NCBI GenBank assembly: GCA_027371515.1
Contig: DAHXMX010000039.1
Coordinates: 1,114-7,829 of the forward strand
DNA from: Neisseriaceae bacterium
GTDB lineage: Bacteria; Pseudomonadota; Gammaproteobacteria; Burkholderiales; UBA11063
Reading direction: 5' to 3'
DNA: 6,716 nt
Shown: positions 1 through 6,562 of the stretch, piece after piece
Layout of the letters: each line of letters starts with the position of its first letter
Numbering within the stretch: the first letter of the stretch is position 1
Made by a program: the position numbers and the translations under genes
The notes under the pieces: model-generated
The model's database searches: none
Told to the model about the DNA's origin: nothing
The model's input: the letters and a program-made list of their open reading frames with translations, nothing else

Positions 1-578
1 AATCAATGATTGAAAATCCAATCGCTACTAGAGCCGAGGTATCTGATATTGCAAATGCTGTACTAGATGGCACAGATGCAGTGATGTTATCTGCTGAAAC
101 GGCAAGCGGTAAATATCCAATACAAGCTGTTAATACCATGAGGCGCGTCTGTGAAGAAGCCGAAAAAATGTCGGATGATAATTTACGCGGTAATTTCGGT
201 AATGAAAAATTTGCTAATATCCAACAAACTATTTCTATGGCTGCCCTATTTAGTGCTTATCATCTAGAAGCTGACGCAATTATCGCACTAACCACTTCAG
301 GTGCAACTGCGCACTGGATGTCCAGAGTAATCACAAATATCCCGATTTATGCGGTAACAGATTCGCAAGAAACATTTAGACTTATGTCTATTTATCGTGG
401 CGTATTCCCTATATTTTTAAAGCATAAAGCCACAGAATCTAATCACCATGTTAATGAAGCATGTAATTTTTTACAATTACAAAAAATTTTAAAAAGCGGC
501 GATATGGTAATCGTTACATATGGCGAAACAATATCACAAATCGGTAGTACCAACGCGCTAAAAGTAATTAAAATTTAA
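1..578 (+). CDS. pyk: Pyruvate kinase, C-terminal part (5' end outside window)
   Basis: The protein catalyses the last step of glycolysis, phosphoenolpyruvate + ADP to pyruvate + ATP, in the cytosol. About 191 C-terminal residues are visible, out of the roughly 470-490 usual for the family; the reading frame is already open at the left edge (first whole codon at 3), so the Met at 6 is internal. The first 45 residues carry the end of the catalytic barrel, with the family signature TRAEVSDIANAVLDGTDAVM followed by LSAETASGKYP. The rest is the alpha/beta C-terminal regulatory domain, ending in GDMVIVTYGE and GSTNALKVIKI, as in PykA-type enzymes of Proteobacteria. Phrases such as MAALFSAYHL and ALTTSGATAHWMSR remind me more of betaproteobacterial Pyk than of E. 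coli PykA (recollection, not an alignment). It is the only + strand gene and converges with the methyltransferase gene, with 3 bp between the stop codons. It looks intact to its normal C-terminus. Confidence 0.96.
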   Translation, partial: SMIENPIATRAEVSDIANAVLDGTDAVMLSAETASGKYPIQAVNTMRRVCEEAEKMSDDNLRGNFGNEKFANIQQTISMAALFSAYHLEADAIIALTTSGATAHWMSRVITNIPIYAVTDSQETFRLMSIYRGVFPIFLKHKATESNHHVNEACNFLQLQKILKSGDMVIVTYGETISQIGSTNALKVIKI

Positions 579-588
579 TCATTACTTT
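561..588. terminator. Weak AT-rich hairpin over the convergent stop codons
   Basis: AAAGTAAT (561-568) is matched by its exact reverse complement ATTACTTT (581-588), and TTAAA/TTTAA (568-572/574-578) can pair inside. The structure spans the stop codons of pyk and the opposing methyltransferase gene, which lie only 3 bp apart, so any terminator for the two must lie about here. It has just one G-C pair and no clean U-tract in either direction, so a Rho-independent function is doubtful. What is seen is the inverted repeat; termination is inference from position. Confidence 0.25.
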
Positions 589-1187
589 CTAGCAGTTAAT
601 ACAAATACTGGGTAGCTTTGCTTTAATTCTGGACGCTTAATTTCCATTAAATCTTCAATTTTGATATGGTTATAACCAATTTGACGACTCAACGTAAATA
701 AATGAGAACGCTCAAAGCCGTTATGACCATCAAATCCATCACCGTGAAAACTTCCATCTTCAATATCTAAATCAGCAATAAATAAATAACCACCATCATT
801 TAATAGGCTATAAAACTGCTGCAAAATATACTCTGTATTGTTTATATGATGTAATGTTAATAAGCTATAAATTACATCAAATTTTTCATTCATATTTTCA
901 TTGATTAAATCTATTTTACGCGCACTAATATGAGCAATATTTAAATTATCAATTTTTTTCTGTGCCGCATTTAACATACCATCTGAACTATCTGCCAATA
1001 CAATTTTAGCAAAATAATCCTTAAGACAAAAGCTAACCAACCCAGTTCCGGCTCCATATTCTAATGCGGATAATTTACCACTTACAGCTAATTCTACCTT
1101 AATTTTATCGGCAAATATTTGTGCACGATTAATTTTATCCTCAGTATCCCAATTTTTAGCTTTATTATCAAAACTATTTATATTCAT
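582..1187 (-). CDS. Class I SAM-dependent methyltransferase
   Basis: This is a 201-residue soluble methyltransferase of the Methyltransf_11/12/25 type, using S-adenosylmethionine; the acceptor is unknown. Motif I is EYGAGTG at residues 43-49, with the acidic residue ending beta2 at D66 (VLADSSDGML), motif II near D93 (KIDL), FDVIYSLLTLHHI at 103-115 as motif IV, and LLNDGGYLFIADLD at 128-141 before beta5. A segment with FHGD and GFDGHNGFER (147-160) is shared with many small uncharacterised bacterial methyltransferases. The ATG at 1187 is supported by an AGGA-type ribosome site (1198-1203). The gene lies 37 bp after the epimerase gene and has its own candidate promoter, so it need not belong to the polysaccharide operon; it may be a general housekeeping or small-molecule methyltransferase. 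The fold assignment is firm and the substrate cannot be read from the sequence. Confidence 0.9.
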   Translation of the reverse strand: MNINSFDNKAKNWDTEDKINRAQIFADKIKVELAVSGKLSALEYGAGTGLVSFCLKDYFAKIVLADSSDGMLNAAQKKIDNLNIAHISARKIDLINENMNEKFDVIYSLLTLHHINNTEYILQQFYSLLNDGGYLFIADLDIEDGSFHGDGFDGHNGFERSHLFTLSRQIGYNHIKIEDLMEIKRPELKQSYPVFVLTARK

Positions 1188-1197
1188 AATTAGTTAA

Positions 1198-1203
1198 TTC
1201 CTA
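1198..1203 (-). promoter_or_regulatory. Ribosome binding site of the methyltransferase gene
   Basis: On the - strand this reads TAGGAA, with the AGGA core about 11 nt upstream of the ATG at 1187. The spacing is slightly long but acceptable. It supports this start and independent initiation after the intergenic gap. Confidence 0.5.
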
Positions 1204-1223
1204 TAGTTAATGTTATATTTTGT

Positions 1224-1252
1224 ATTATATTATATTGGGCTCGTCATGCCAA
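1224..1252 (-). promoter_or_regulatory. Sigma70-type promoter for the methyltransferase gene
   Basis: On the - strand, TTGGCA (1252-1247; 5 of 6 matches to TTGACA) is followed by a spacer of exactly 17 nt and a perfect TATAAT (1229-1224). It overlaps the last codons and stop codon of the epimerase gene. Transcription would begin near 1217, giving a leader of about 30 nt that includes the AGGA site. This suggests the methyltransferase gene can be transcribed independently of the polysaccharide operon. The match is seen directly; activity is inferred, and AT-rich DNA yields chance -10 matches easily. Confidence 0.55.
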
Positions 1253-2106
1253 TTATTAATACGTAAGCTATTAACATAATCACGCAAACAAATCTGCGGT
1301 TTCCAGCCCAAAGAACGTATCTTCTCGGTAATAACCTCTGCAGACATACGATTTCCTTTACGCGGTGGCAACCATTCTATTTCACCACCAAATAATTTTG
1401 CAACATCTACTATCGAATATGCTTCTGAATTACCTATTCCATACTCATCACCATGTCCAGATTTACCAACAAGAACCAAACCGTTAACAATGTCACTAAC
1501 ATGGGTAAAGTTACGTAATTGAGTACCAGGCTCTACAACTTTCAAAGGTAAATTATTACGCATATTATACTTATAAATAGCAATTAATGTTGCATATTTC
1601 CCTGACTCTATTTCACGTCTACCATAAGCATTATAAAAATAAGTAATTGCATAATCAATACCAAACCATTCACCATAATTCTTTACTAATTCAGTGTTAC
1701 TAGATTTTGACCAAGCATATGGGCTTTGATTACGCCCAGTACCACTATCACCAAACTTAGTGCTGCTGCCAGCATAAATTAGCTTAGCGCGAGTTTTTCT
1801 AACAAACTCCAACACAGCTAAGGTACCAAGTTTATTATATTCCCAAACCAAGTCTATATCTTCAAAACTTTGTTCTACTCTTGAATACTCACCTAAATGA
1901 AATATAATATCTGGTATAAAATCAATTAGTTTATCAATATCTTTGGTTGTTCCATTAATATAATGTACATTTGCTACATGGTTTTTTACCGTCCCAGTAA
2001 AATAATTATCCAATGAATACACAGTATTATTCTCATCTTTAGCTAAAGTTTCACTAAGATGACTACCTATAAATCCAGCTCCGCCAGTTATTAATATCTT
2101 TGTCAT
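1225..2106 (-). CDS. NAD-dependent nucleotide-sugar epimerase/dehydratase (extended SDR)
   Basis: This 293-residue extended short-chain dehydrogenase/reductase resembles the GalE/UDP-sugar epimerase group and likely acts on a nucleotide sugar in the cytosol. The N-terminal Rossmann motif is TGGAGFIG (7-14), and the catalytic set is SST at 114-116 with Y130-x3-K134 (SPYAWSK). RNFTHVSDIVNGL (198-210) is the usual substrate-domain segment. It sits directly after ugd, so UDP-glucuronate is a natural substrate: 4-epimerisation to UDP-galacturonate, or another conversion. It lacks the TSEVYG signature of UDP-xylose synthases, and HLGEYSR (70-76) replaces the usual HxAA-like strand, so the reaction is not assigned. 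The start chosen is the ATG at 2106, 1 nt after the ugd stop, with a GAGA site (2112-2115) 5 nt upstream. A longer in-frame ORF reaches 2169 but would add a 21-residue hydrophobic tail before the Rossmann strand. Confidence 0.88.
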   Translation of the reverse strand: MTKILITGGAGFIGSHLSETLAKDENNTVYSLDNYFTGTVKNHVANVHYINGTTKDIDKLIDFIPDIIFHLGEYSRVEQSFEDIDLVWEYNKLGTLAVLEFVRKTRAKLIYAGSSTKFGDSGTGRNQSPYAWSKSSNTELVKNYGEWFGIDYAITYFYNAYGRREIESGKYATLIAIYKYNMRNNLPLKVVEPGTQLRNFTHVSDIVNGLVLVGKSGHGDEYGIGNSEAYSIVDVAKLFGGEIEWLPPRKGNRMSAEVITEKIRSLGWKPQICLRDYVNSLRINNWHDEPNII

Positions 2107-2107
2107 T

Positions 2108-3277
2108 TTAATCTCGAGTAAAAATATCACGGGTAAATAACTTATTATTAACATCACGCAAAGCATCATCTCGGCGATTAGTTAAAATAATATCAGAGTT
2201 TTGCTTAAAAACTCCTAAATCTGATTCTAAACGAAATATCTCCTGATTATCATTCAAAGTAAAATTTGGTTCATAGACTAAAATTTGCACACCATGATTA
2301 ACTAGTAATCTGATAATATCAATTACAGCAGCATCACGAAAATTATCAGAGCCGTATTTCATGACTAAGAGATAAACACCTACGACCTTAGGTTTTAATT
2401 TTAAAATCTGTTCAGCTATAGTTTGCTTGCGAATAACATTTGAATCAATAATTGCAGATATTAAAGATTGTGGTACATTAGAATAATTGGCTAATAATTG
2501 CTTAGTATCTTTTGGCAAACAATATCCTCCATAACCAAATGATGGATTATTATAGTAATCACCTATTCGTTCATCCAACGAAATACCACGAATAATATCT
2601 TCCGCATTTAATCCATTAATAAGACAGTAGTTATCGATTTCGTTAAAAAATGCAACTCTCATCGCCAAATAAGTATTAGCAAATAATTTGATAGATTCTG
2701 CTTCTGTATCGTTAGTAAAAAGCACTTTAATATCTTTTTTCACTGCACCATCAATTAATAAATTAGCAAACTCTTGAGCTTCAGGGGACTTATCACCAAC
2801 AATAATTCGCGATGGATATAAATTGTCATACAACGCATTTCCCTCTCGCAAAAACTCTGGTGAAAACATTATTTTAAGCATTGGGAATTTTCTTTTCAGT
2901 TTACTAATAAAACCAATCGGAATTGTTGATTTAATAATAATGGTTGAACTAGCATTAATTTCATTAATATCTTGCACCACATTCTCGATTGAACTAGTAT
3001 CAAAATAATTATTTTCAACATTAAAATTAGTTGGTGTAGCAATAATCACAAATTTAGCATTTTCATATGCATATTGTTTATCCAATGTTGCAGTTAAATT
3101 TAGCTCTTTAGTTTTTAAAAACTTACTAATCTCGACATCCTCAAGCGGAGAAACTTTAGTGTTTATTAAATCAACTCTAGTTTTATCAATATCTAGCGCA
3201 ACAACTTCATTATGCTGTGCTAATAATACAGCCAAAGATAACCCAACGTATCCAGTACCAACTACTGCTATTTTCAT
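2108..3277 (-). CDS. ugd: UDP-glucose 6-dehydrogenase
   Basis: This enzyme oxidises UDP-glucose to UDP-glucuronate with two NAD+, supplying acidic sugar for surface glycans. At 389 residues it matches the short E. coli Ugd form (388). The NAD-binding motif is GTGYVG (7-12); FSPEFLREG (138-146), ESIKLFANTY (194-203, with K197) and FGYGGYCLPKDTKQL (247-261, catalytic C253 and D257) are all present; GSDNFR lies at 309-314. Tyr71 aligns with E. coli Ugd Tyr71, the known target of the Wzc/Etk tyrosine kinases, so similar control is possible here. One oddity is Leu303 in VYLLVMK, where homologues I recall have Arg (YRL-MK). The protein ends FTRDIFTRD, a small duplication of the usual YTRD-F end. 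The ATG at 3277 has a GGAA site (3284-3287) 6 nt upstream. It follows the GT9 gene by 18 nt and is followed by the epimerase gene after 1 nt, so the two are probably coupled. Confidence 0.96.
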   Translation of the reverse strand: MKIAVVGTGYVGLSLAVLLAQHNEVVALDIDKTRVDLINTKVSPLEDVEISKFLKTKELNLTATLDKQYAYENAKFVIIATPTNFNVENNYFDTSSIENVVQDINEINASSTIIIKSTIPIGFISKLKRKFPMLKIMFSPEFLREGNALYDNLYPSRIIVGDKSPEAQEFANLLIDGAVKKDIKVLFTNDTEAESIKLFANTYLAMRVAFFNEIDNYCLINGLNAEDIIRGISLDERIGDYYNNPSFGYGGYCLPKDTKQLLANYSNVPQSLISAIIDSNVIRKQTIAEQILKLKPKVVGVYLLVMKYGSDNFRDAAVIDIIRLLVNHGVQILVYEPNFTLNDNQEIFRLESDLGVFKQNSDIILTNRRDDALRDVNNKLFTRDIFTRD

Positions 3278-3295
3278 ATTTTATTCCATACAAAA

Positions 3296-4366
3296 CTAAA
3301 TTTTACAAACATTATCCACTTGAATCAACAAATCAGTTATTGCATAATTATTCTTTATTATAACAAAATTTTCACCCAAAGGTTGCCACTGAACTAATGA
3401 GTTTAATTTATGCCATAATAAAATTTTTGGCACATCAACATTTGCAATTAAATGAGTTATGCTACTATCTATACCAATAAAACACTTTGCATTTTGTATT
3501 AAGTAACGTAGATCATAAAAAAGCAATTTTCCATTCGTAATAACATAGTCGTTAAACTGCTGTGGTAATTCATCAGTAATATAATCAACCTCATTTGACG
3601 CACCAACAAACACTACTTTAAAAGCTCTAGTTTGATAAATATAATCCATCAATGCATGCAAAGTAGGTTTAGGAATATTTTTTCGCTTATCCTGCGACGT
3701 AGCATGAATAACAATATAGCCTTTTGGAGTAAGACACAACTCAGTCACTAGATTTTGGTTATATTCAATCTTATCAAAAATATTTAGGTTAATACTATTA
3801 TACTCAATATTGGTAACCCTTAAAATATCAAGTAAATGTTCAGTTTCATGTACATCTAAGCGCCATTTCACAACTTTAGTTAATAAAAAACCAAAGCCAG
3901 AAGTGGCAAATCCAATTGAATGCCGAGCAGATTTCGTTATTTTGGTAGATAATATTCCAGTCCCTAGATATCCACGAAAATGATACGAGATATCATATTT
4001 TTTATTATTCTTCCGTAACGTAGAAACTAATTTATAAAATCCTGTTAAAATTTTTCTATCGTTATAGTTTGAGACCGTAATTATATTTACTTTTTTACAT
4101 GTAGCGAAAATAAATTTGTATTCATCTTGAATTAAAATATCTATTTCATAACCCAAGTCAAGAAAGTCTTCAATTACATACCTAAATAATATAAGATCAC
4201 CAATTAAGCCTAAGTTAATAAATAGTAATCTTTGCCCAGACAAAACAGCATCACTATTTTGGTTAAAAAAAGTATAACCAATCTTATCAACAACACGGTA
4301 AATCTTACCCAAAATACCTTTAGACAGATATCCATTCATTGGGATATCATTATTCTTTATCCGCAT
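3296..4366 (-). CDS. Glycosyltransferase family 9 (heptosyltransferase-like)
   Basis: This 356-residue GT-B enzyme is related to the ADP-heptose:LPS heptosyltransferases WaaC/WaaF/WaaQ. Members act at the inner face of the cytoplasmic membrane on the LPS core or related glycans. LLFINLGLIGDLIL (47-60) is the family's N-terminal strand-loop with the conserved Gly-Asp (G56, D57). YIVIHATSQDKRKNIP (217-232) opens the C-terminal domain, and CFIGIDSSITHLIANVDVPK (295-314) is the donor-binding FIG-DSG-x-H motif, here DSSITH. WQPLG (327-331) is the usual tail motif. About 45 residues precede the first motif, longer than in WaaC. The ATG at 4366 overlaps the GT4 gene by 17 nt and has GAGAAG (4374-4379) 7 nt upstream; the alternative Met10 (4339) has no Shine-Dalgarno match. 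Family membership is firm, but whether heptose or another sugar is transferred cannot be told. No TM segment is evident. Confidence 0.88.
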   Translation of the reverse strand: MRIKNNDIPMNGYLSKGILGKIYRVVDKIGYTFFNQNSDAVLSGQRLLFINLGLIGDLILFRYVIEDFLDLGYEIDILIQDEYKFIFATCKKVNIITVSNYNDRKILTGFYKLVSTLRKNNKKYDISYHFRGYLGTGILSTKITKSARHSIGFATSGFGFLLTKVVKWRLDVHETEHLLDILRVTNIEYNSINLNIFDKIEYNQNLVTELCLTPKGYIVIHATSQDKRKNIPKPTLHALMDYIYQTRAFKVVFVGASNEVDYITDELPQQFNDYVITNGKLLFYDLRYLIQNAKCFIGIDSSITHLIANVDVPKILLWHKLNSLVQWQPLGENFVIIKNNYAITDLLIQVDNVCKI

Positions 4367-5456
4367 GTGTAATCTTCTCTATTGTTTCAATCCATCGCTT
4401 AACAATACCAGCTGAATTAAATTTATGTAACGCATTATGAGCTTTATCACCGTATTGTTTTCGTAGTTCTGCATTATCAACTAGCTCTAATAAAGCTGCA
4501 CTCATTTGCTTTACATTATTTCGCTCCACAACAACTCCATACTTTCCATATTCAACGACTTCTGCTGCACCAGTATTTGTGACAATTAACGCCTTGTTAC
4601 ATAACAAACCTTCACAAACAACAAGAGAAAACGACTCTGAATTAGATGATGAAACCAATATATCACATTGATTTATATAATTCATCACATGAACGGTATG
4701 ACCAACTAAGGTAACAAGCTCATTTAACTGATATTTTTTAATCAGCTCTTCTAAAGATTGTCTTTCTAAACCATCACCACAAAGATATAAATGAAATTTA
4801 TTATTAGCTTGCTTCTTAATTATATTTAATGCTTCAATTAACAATGCAAAATTTTTCTCATGCGCCAATCGCCCAACTGCGCAAATTTTAACTATATCAT
4901 TTGGTAAACTAATATCATCACTTATTGGTATTTTACGAATAATAATGTTATATATCACCTCTATATTAGCTACGCTAGGATTTAAATAATTACGCATTGA
5001 TTTAGCCGCGTAATTTGAAACACATACAATACAAGGAGCACAAATCGCTGATTTTTTATACAGAAATTGTATCCATTTCTTATTAGCAGGTTTTATCTCA
5101 TCTCTACATGAATGAACCCAGATTAAATATTTCGATCTTGTTATTCGCGTAACAAACCAAACAATCACATTAATAAAAGGAACGTCATTTAATATCAACA
5201 AATCATACTTATTCACTAATTGAAATAATTTATACATTAATTTAAATTTATTGATAAGCTTAATTATCTTATTTTGACTAGGTTGAGATACAAAAAGAAT
5301 ATTAATCTCAGCTGGTAATACTTGTTTATAAACATTTTCATGGCACAATACATCAATCTTATAATACGGATATAAATTATGTAATAAATCAACTAATGCG
5401 AATTCAGCACCACCATTATTATCTATTTGAGACCATATGAATAAAATTTTCTTCAA
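4350..5456 (-). CDS. Glycosyltransferase family 4, TTG start
   Basis: This 368-residue retaining GT-B glycosyltransferase of family 4 is probably cytoplasmic or membrane-associated. GGAE (15-18) is the N-terminal acceptor-domain loop, IWVHSCRDE (112-120) carries the usual central His, and CVSNYAAKSM (145-154) is the interdomain strand. ICAVGRLAHEKN (191-202) begins the C-terminal domain, LYLCGDGLERQSLE (223-236) follows, and SNSESFSLVVCEGLL (271-285) holds the E-x7-E pair E274/E282 that marks GT4. TNTGAAEVV (293-301) completes the donor site. The start is TTG at 5456: the in-frame stop lies only six codons upstream, no other start fits, and the MKKILFIWS strand follows at once. A GAGG site is 5 nt upstream inside the GT2 gene, and the gap to the GT2 stop is 1 nt, so translation is probably coupled. 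Donor and acceptor are unknown. Confidence 0.92.
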   Translation of the reverse strand: MKKILFIWSQIDNNGGAEFALVDLLHNLYPYYKIDVLCHENVYKQVLPAEINILFVSQPSQNKIIKLINKFKLMYKLFQLVNKYDLLILNDVPFINVIVWFVTRITRSKYLIWVHSCRDEIKPANKKWIQFLYKKSAICAPCIVCVSNYAAKSMRNYLNPSVANIEVIYNIIIRKIPISDDISLPNDIVKICAVGRLAHEKNFALLIEALNIIKKQANNKFHLYLCGDGLERQSLEELIKKYQLNELVTLVGHTVHVMNYINQCDILVSSSNSESFSLVVCEGLLCNKALIVTNTGAAEVVEYGKYGVVVERNNVKQMSAALLELVDNAELRKQYGDKAHNALHKFNSAGIVKRWIETIEKITHADKE

Positions 5457-5457
5457 A

Positions 5458-6408
5458 TTAACCTCTTTTCTTTATTTTTCTCAATAATCTATGACATAAT
5501 CCTATAAATGTTTCTGATTTCATACAATCATTAAATGCCTGAACATCAAAGATGCAATGCTGTTTATTAATTGCTTTAATTTTTCTCACAAAAGAGAAAT
5601 AAAATAATAAATCATAAAATTTTAAATGCTGTTTCTCAGAAAATTTAATCTCAACAAAGCGCCAAATCTCATTCAAAGTAACAAATCTACCAAAAAAGAA
5701 ATTCAAATTACAACACAAAATCTCTTTGCTTGAGTTACTTAGATTTTGAGAATAAACTTGGGATATTTGACTAGGTGTAACACGATAATACAATAAAAAC
5801 TCTGGTAAATTTGCAAATAAAACACCTCGACGAATCAGCCTGCACCATAATTCATAATCTTCAGCTTTTGCTATATACTCTTGCTCGTATGGTTGGTTAT
5901 TGTAAAAAACACTTCTACGAATCATAACTGAAGGATGAGCTATGCTACACTCAACAAACAACATATTTAATTTCAATATCTCTGGATCACAAGGATAGCA
6001 TCTTTCACTTTGAATTGATTTTATATTTTCGTTAAATACCTTTAACCATGTCCCACAAACACCAATTTTTGGATTAGCTTCCATAAATGCTACTTGCTTA
6101 GCAAAACGCTCTGGTAATGCAATATCATCTGCATCCATACGAGCAATATATTTACCTGTTGCCTGCGATATACCAAAATTTAATGTTTTAGGCAACTTAC
6201 TATTTATCTCATTTTTGAATAATTTAATACGATGATCTTTAGTCACATAGCTTTGTAAGATCTGATAACTACTATCAGTAGAGCAATCATCAATGATAAT
6301 AAACTCAAAATCAGAATAACTTTGATTTAAAATACTTTCAACTGCTTCAATAACATATTTTTCAGCATTATATACTGGCATTACTACTGAAATCATTGAA
6401 CTTGTCAT
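5458..6408 (-). CDS. Glycosyltransferase family 2
   Basis: This 316-residue inverting GT-A glycosyltransferase of family 2 probably extends a surface polysaccharide at the inner membrane face. ISVVMPVYNAEKYV (6-19) is the nucleotide-binding start, IIIDDCSTDSS (37-47) holds the first Asp pair, and MDADD (91-95) is the DxD metal/UDP site. AEDYELWCRLI (182-192) carries the ED catalytic-base motif. The last 100 residues are variable and rich in aromatic and basic residues; no clear TM helix stands out. The ORF can be extended to a GTG at 6420, but that has no ribosome site; the ATG at 6408 has GTGGA at 6416-6420, 7 nt away, and is preferred. The next Met (6396) lacks a site. The first 41 nt of the gene overlap, in another frame, the end of the GT11 remnant, so the upstream context of this gene appears to have been rewritten by a deletion. 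It is followed by the GT4 gene after 1 nt. Confidence 0.92.
   Translation of the reverse strand: MTSSMISVVMPVYNAEKYVIEAVESILNQSYSDFEFIIIDDCSTDSSYQILQSYVTKDHRIKLFKNEINSKLPKTLNFGISQATGKYIARMDADDIALPERFAKQVAFMEANPKIGVCGTWLKVFNENIKSIQSERCYPCDPEILKLNMLFVECSIAHPSVMIRRSVFYNNQPYEQEYIAKAEDYELWCRLIRRGVLFANLPEFLLYYRVTPSQISQVYSQNLSNSSKEILCCNLNFFFGRFVTLNEIWRFVEIKFSEKQHLKFYDLLFYFSFVRKIKAINKQHCIFDVQAFNDCMKSETFIGLCHRLLRKIKKRG
5462..5465 (-). promoter_or_regulatory. Ribosome binding site that fixes the TTG start of the GT4 gene
   Basis: On the - strand this reads GAGG, within AAAGAGGTT, 5 nt upstream of the TTG at 5456. It lies in the last codons of the GT2 gene. There is no ATG or GTG between the upstream in-frame stop (5472-5474) and the conserved N-terminal strand, so this site decides the start. 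Confidence 0.65.
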
Positions 6409-6505
6409 ATCTGTATCCACGAACTAAATCTAATTGTAAGCGTCGATAAAAAGCATATTGGAACATTTGATTTCCTAAACCACCACAACACCATATTATC
6501 TGCAT
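6368..6505 (-). pseudogene. Truncated alpha-1,2-fucosyltransferase (GT11), N-terminal stub
   Basis: A 45-codon frame begins with ATG at 6505 behind a strong ribosome site and reads MQIIW followed by CGGLGNQMFQYAFYRRL. The segment GGLGNQMFQYA is the hallmark N-terminus (GDP-fucose:glycan alpha-1,2-fucosyltransferase, family GT11, as in H. pylori FutC) and normally starts a protein of about 280-300 residues. After about 28 residues the similarity stops; the frame then runs out of phase through the GT2 ribosome site and first codons and ends at TAA (6368-6370). No other frame in this interval carries the rest of a GT11 protein and there is no room for it, so this is a deletion remnant, not a frameshift. 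The stub can still be translated and may now serve as a leader coupling translation into GT2. Family recognition is firm from the motif; the deletion scenario is inferred. It cannot be an active enzyme. Confidence 0.85.
6416..6420 (-). promoter_or_regulatory. Ribosome binding site that fixes the GT2 start at 6408
   Basis: On the - strand this reads GTGGA, with GGA 7 nt before the ATG at 6408. The GTG itself could be misread as a start codon giving a four-residue longer protein, but nothing resembling a ribosome site lies upstream of it. The site falls inside the reading frame of the GT11 remnant. Confidence 0.5.
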
Positions 6506-6509
6506 TTAA

Positions 6510-6515
6510 TCCTCT
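6510..6515 (-). promoter_or_regulatory. Strong ribosome binding site of the GT11 remnant
   Basis: On the - strand this reads AGAGGA, 4 nt from the ATG at 6505. It is the best Shine-Dalgarno match in the window, which argues that the remnant was the authentic start of a translated gene. Confidence 0.65.
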
Positions 6516-6533
6516 TTAATCTTTTTTTATTGC

Positions 6534-6562
6534 ATTATGGGAGTTATCACCCGTTAAGTTAA
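6534..6562 (-). promoter_or_regulatory. Candidate sigma70 promoter upstream of the GT11 remnant and GT2
   Basis: On the - strand, TTAACT (6562-6557; 4 of 6 matches to TTGACA) is followed by 17 nt and CATAAT (6539-6534; 5 of 6 to TATAAT). A start near 6527 would give a leader of about 22 nt holding the AGAGGA site. It lies in the only sizeable spacer (53 bp) of the polysaccharide genes and would drive the remnant, GT2 and the genes beyond. The palindrome next to it overlaps the -35 end. The match is moderate, so read-through from further upstream remains equally possible. Confidence 0.35.

Noticed and set aside
2107..2169. Upstream extension of the epimerase with a hydrophobic 21-residue N-terminus that looks like a signal or membrane segment
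   Set aside because: It overlaps the conserved ugd C-terminus in another frame, and the Rossmann motif begins right after the ATG at 2106, as is usual in the family.
2823..3008. A 61-codon + strand reading frame inside ugd
   Set aside because: It lies wholly antisense to a strongly conserved part of ugd, and its peptide has no recognisable features; it is a shadow frame.
6409..6420. GTG start for the GT2 gene at 6420
   Set aside because: No ribosome site precedes it, and the GTG is part of the GTGGA site serving the ATG at 6408.
6522..6528. Run of seven T (A7 on the - strand) as a phase-variation tract or terminator
   Set aside because: It is short for slippage, lies in a leader and not in a coding frame, and has no GC-rich stem beside it on the appropriate strand.
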